Part shown: piece after piece, positions 31,574 through 31,665 of the stretch | Layout of the letters: the number at the start of each line of letters is the position of its first letter | Position numbering within the stretch: position 1 is the stretch's first letter | NCBI GenBank assembly: GCA_043757045.1 | Contig: JAYVQC010000076.1 | Coordinates: 1-31,665, forward strand | Direction of reading: 5' to 3' | Length of the DNA: 31,665 nucleotides | From: JANNGC01 sp043757045 | GTDB taxonomy: Bacteria; Verrucomicrobiota; Verrucomicrobiia; Limisphaerales; SIBH01 | The notes under the pieces: generated by a model | What the model was told of the DNA's origin: nothing | Databases searched by the model: none | Seen by the model: the letters and a program-made list of their open reading frames with translations, nothing else | Position numbers and translations under genes: made by a program

Positions 31574-31665
31574 GCCTAACCATGCGCTGCACCGAACTGC
31601 GCCCCCACGCTCCTGTTCCAATTCGGGCGTCACCGTGGGCGCAGTCGGTGAGCTTGGGTCGTTAG
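31574..31665 (+). other. attC site 3 (cut by window end)
   Basis: Begins GCCTAAC (31574-31580) and runs to GTTAG at the last base, two bases short of the R' box end. Sequence equals attC 2 over the shared length, which implies recent duplication of the site or shared origin of the two cassettes. Confidence 0.9.

Larger units (their letters stand above)
29938..31665 (+). mobile_element. Integron gene-cassette array (three cassettes, continues past window)
   Basis: Cassette 1 is 29938-30614 (one gene), cassette 2 is 30615-31303 (two genes), cassette 3 is 31304 to about 31661 (one gene). Each has its genes on the plus strand, directly followed by an attC, which is the standard integron layout. 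The DNA is visibly AT-richer than the rest of the window. No promoter or integrase is identified. The window ends inside the third attC box, so the array goes on. Without intI it counts as a CALIN or the proximal end of a chromosomal integron. Confidence 0.85.

Overview
The window is GC-rich chromosomal DNA that I read as Verrucomicrobiota-like (Pedosphaera/Limisphaera-type). The reasons are a fused CcsA-type cytochrome c assembly gene, an rpmH-rnpA-yidD-yidC-jag block, a Ser/Thr kinase with leucine-rich repeats, an EF-P with a non-Lys/Arg loop tip, and many ~100-170 bp palindromic repeats between genes. This placement is inference: no rRNA or other phylogenetic marker was tested.

Layout. Positions 43-4564 (minus strand) hold a lipoprotein with a duplicated domain, then resB and ccsA (system II cytochrome c maturation). 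Positions 4663-9047 (minus) hold rho with its intrinsic terminator, a stand-alone EboD-type sugar-phosphate cyclase and an exported beta-propeller lactonase. Positions 9416-9913 (plus) hold a small membrane protein. Positions 9912-11542 (minus) are a CarH/LitR-type B12-binding regulator operon with a DUF2892-like and an SRPBCC protein.

Divergent from that operon, 11710-19983 (plus) is a tightly overlapping operon: SDR, CrtN-like desaturase, aldehyde dehydrogenase, CrtP-like oxidase, PlsC-type acyltransferase and CrtQ-like glycosyltransferase. This is nearly the staphyloxanthin gene set (C30 carotenoid acid, glycosylated and acylated), without a local diapophytoene or squalene synthase. The expected logic is that the B12 photoreceptor represses the operon in the dark and light relieves repression. 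The aldehyde dehydrogenase carries an in-frame palindromic repeat, and the glycosyltransferase is fused to a redoxin-like domain.

Positions 20003-23140 (minus) are rpmH-rnpA-yidD-yidC-jag. Positions 23477-28591 carry efp, a kinase-LRR receptor, a TrmN6-like methyltransferase, aroC and an orphan receiver protein. Positions 28592-29936 are mostly repeats, including two facing arrays of exactly 21-bp-spaced repeats around a palindrome.

From 29937 to the window end is an integron cassette array: an attI-like GTTAGGC boundary, then three cassettes, each ending in a well-formed attC site (30526-30620, 31216-31309, 31574-31665, the last cut by the window edge). The cassette genes are AT-richer than the chromosome and unfamiliar. 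No integron integrase is visible in the window, so this is either the proximal end of an integron whose intI lies elsewhere or an integrase-less attC cluster (CALIN).
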